Part shown: positions 63,294 through 64,000 of the stretch, in pieces
Layout of the letters: every line of letters begins with the position of its first letter
How positions within the stretch are numbered: position 1 is the stretch's first letter
Assembly (NCBI GenBank): GCA_027459785.1
Contig: DAIDGU010000016.1
Coordinates: forward strand, 62,001 to 126,000
DNA: 64,000 nt
DNA from: Ktedonobacteria bacterium
GTDB taxonomy: Bacteria; Chloroflexota; Ktedonobacteria; Ktedonobacterales; JACDGC01
Direction of reading: 5' to 3'
Position numbers and translations under genes: made by a program
Notes under the pieces: model-generated
What the model was told of the DNA's origin: nothing
Database searches by the model: none
Seen by the model: the letters and a program-made list of their open reading frames with translations, nothing else

Positions 63294-63624
63294 CTGCTAT
63301 CCATTTGCTAGCGACTGGCGACTGTTAGCCTTGGCAATGTGGCAGCACCGGCAGGCGGGTAATGACGTTTTACCAATCAGCACCGCTTAGCGTCTTATAC
63401 GCTTTGCGGGTGATCAGTATGGATAACGGAGGACAGCCATTCCGGTCTGTCCGGCCCCAATGATCACTGTCTGTACCCGAAAAGGGGTATTAGGCGAAGT
63501 TTCGCGTGCCGGCGGGTCATGCTGTTGCAGGCGCTCTCTGCCCTGACTACCTCAGCCATATTGGCACACGCCATGCTGAGATCGCCCCCAATATTGGCCC
63601 CCCTTATAGGAAAGGCATCCGGCT
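63294..63624. other. 331-bp gap with composite element
   Basis: No gene. It holds the composite hairpin element at 63394-63494 and the upstream region of the GAF gene. Confidence 0.7.
63394..63494 (-). repeat. Composite hairpin element, reference copy
   Basis: Left end CTTATACGCTTTGCGGGTGA, PAL-1 hairpin at 63428-63452 (GACAGCCATTCCGGTCTGTC), then CCCCAATGATCACTGTCTG, and right end ACCCGAAAAGGGGTATTAGG. The two ends are inverted repeats over about 18 bases. It aligns end to end with the copy at 1711-1810 in reverse orientation. Confidence 0.8.
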
Positions 63625-64000
63625 ATGGCTGCTGACTTCGCGCGTAAGGATGCGCGCCACGCCCAACCTGGGGCGGCGACCCTGGCCTTCCCCGTCCTCC
63701 ACGATCTGGCCCAGAGCGCACCCGTGGACCGCGCTCTGCGGCGCGTCGTGCGCAACGCCATCACCTTGATCAATGCCAGCCAGGCGGCACTGCTGCTCTA
63801 TGATGCCGAGGCGCGCACTCTGGTGTTGGCGCAGACGGCGGGCAACGCCAGAGCGCAGTGGCCTGCCCGGCGCATCGCCCTGGGCGAAGGCATCATCGGC
63901 ACCGCCGCCGCTGCTGGCCAGCCCCTCTGCGTCGAAGACACCGCGCACGACGGGCGCTATCACCCCAGCGACGGCCACCGCGCCGGCGCGCTGCTGGCTG
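63625..64000 (+). CDS. GAF-domain protein, 3' partial
   Basis: The frame is open from ATG at 63625 to the end of the window; the antisense strand is also open but lacks a start site. AGGAAAGG precedes the ATG. The visible 125 residues hold a GAF domain (ALRRVVRNAITLINASQAAL, ALGEGIIGTAAAAGQPLCVE, DTAHDGRYHP). GAF domains sense small ligands and are often joined to kinases or diguanylate cyclases; the output lies outside the window. It follows a receiver-kinase gene and may belong to the same pathway. Confidence 0.8.
   Translation, partial: MAADFARKDARHAQPGAATLAFPVLHDLAQSAPVDRALRRVVRNAITLINASQAALLLYDAEARTLVLAQTAGNARAQWPARRIALGEGIIGTAAAAGQPLCVEDTAHDGRYHPSDGHRAGALLA

Noticed and set aside
1711..63494. 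PAL-1 hairpins as ordinary intrinsic terminators
   Set aside because: Most copies lack a T run, several lie upstream of genes or in clusters, and true terminators with T runs occur separately (651-693, 1826-1864, 47618-47664).
1..64000. tRNA, rRNA or known riboswitch genes
   Set aside because: I looked for cloverleaf-like arms, conserved T-loop sequence and rRNA phrases by eye and found none; a covariance search would be needed to exclude them fully.

Overview
The window looks like a piece of a high-GC bacterial chromosome, most probably from the phylum Chloroflexota. This is an inference from the gene mix (a pair of long RelA/SpoT proteins, NuoC and NuoD as separate genes, an F420-type luciferase-like oxidoreductase, a CtpI-like double P-type ATPase, a GlsB/YeaQ protein, ADP-heptose genes with several family-9 glycosyltransferases) and from the many palindromic intergenic repeats; no rRNA or single marker gene proves it. 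Coding density is normal, most genes lie in short co-oriented runs with 4-base overlaps, and I found no tRNA, rRNA, CRISPR array or prophage.

Layout. 1-11.6 kb: a Yip1-like membrane protein cut by the window edge, a GlsB/YeaQ protein, two adjacent RelA/SpoT homologues, a lone receiver protein, a biotin-carrier-like protein lacking the biotin lysine, and a glycerate kinase between two membrane proteins. 11.8-17.8 kb: an anchored protein, an M48 protease, nuoD and nuoC, then an AT-rich pair of a GIY-YIG nuclease and a cytosine-5 methyltransferase directly upstream of nuoC. 17.8-30.7 kb: a minus-strand glycan region with several glycosyltransferases, an SDR oxidoreductase, three family-9 enzymes, hldE and gmhA; transcription starts near gmhA. 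31-36.2 kb: a tandem set of two ABC exporters with an APH-fold protein and a ChrB-like protein, followed by a fourth family-9 glycosyltransferase on the plus strand. 38-43.7 kb: two small proteins and a 1617-residue P-type ATPase with a dead first half. 44-50.7 kb: queC, an LLM-class oxidoreductase, a Uma2 nuclease, inorganic pyrophosphatase, purE and a 3-hydroxyacyl-CoA dehydrogenase. 51-52.9 kb: an IS607-type element with broken tnpA and intact tnpB. 53-58.1 kb: a multi-pass membrane protein, a degenerate ROK protein, a kinase-fold protein with a C-terminal membrane anchor, and aroA. 58.1-64 kb: a minus-strand set (unknown protein, amidohydrolase, acpS, a sugar nucleotidyl-transferase), then a receiver-histidine kinase and a GAF protein cut by the right edge.

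The most striking non-genic content is a set of modular hairpin repeats. One short palindrome (PAL-1, GGCGGACAGGAATGTCCGCC or GACAGACAGGAATGTCTGTC) occurs about 25 times; its stem differs between copies by paired changes while the four-base loop appears in both orientations. It is often carried inside a roughly 100-bp composite element with similar inverted ends. A second family (PAL-2) forms 48-51 bp tandem units, and a third (PAL-3) forms three loci of convergent ~75-bp arms. These repeats sit mostly after genes, and in the glycan region they have become part of open reading frames, adding up to about 230 codons to one glycosyltransferase without breaking its overlap with the next gene.

Several recognisable enzymes lack a key residue: one RelA/SpoT copy has a broken hydrolase site and its neighbour a broken synthetase site, the biotin-carrier-like protein has Asn for the biotinyl Lys, the APH-like protein has Asn for the catalytic Asp, the kinase-like protein lacks DFG, the ROK protein lacks its glucokinase-type motifs, and the first half of the P-type ATPase lacks DKTGT. 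All of this was read by eye from the sequence; no database search was run.
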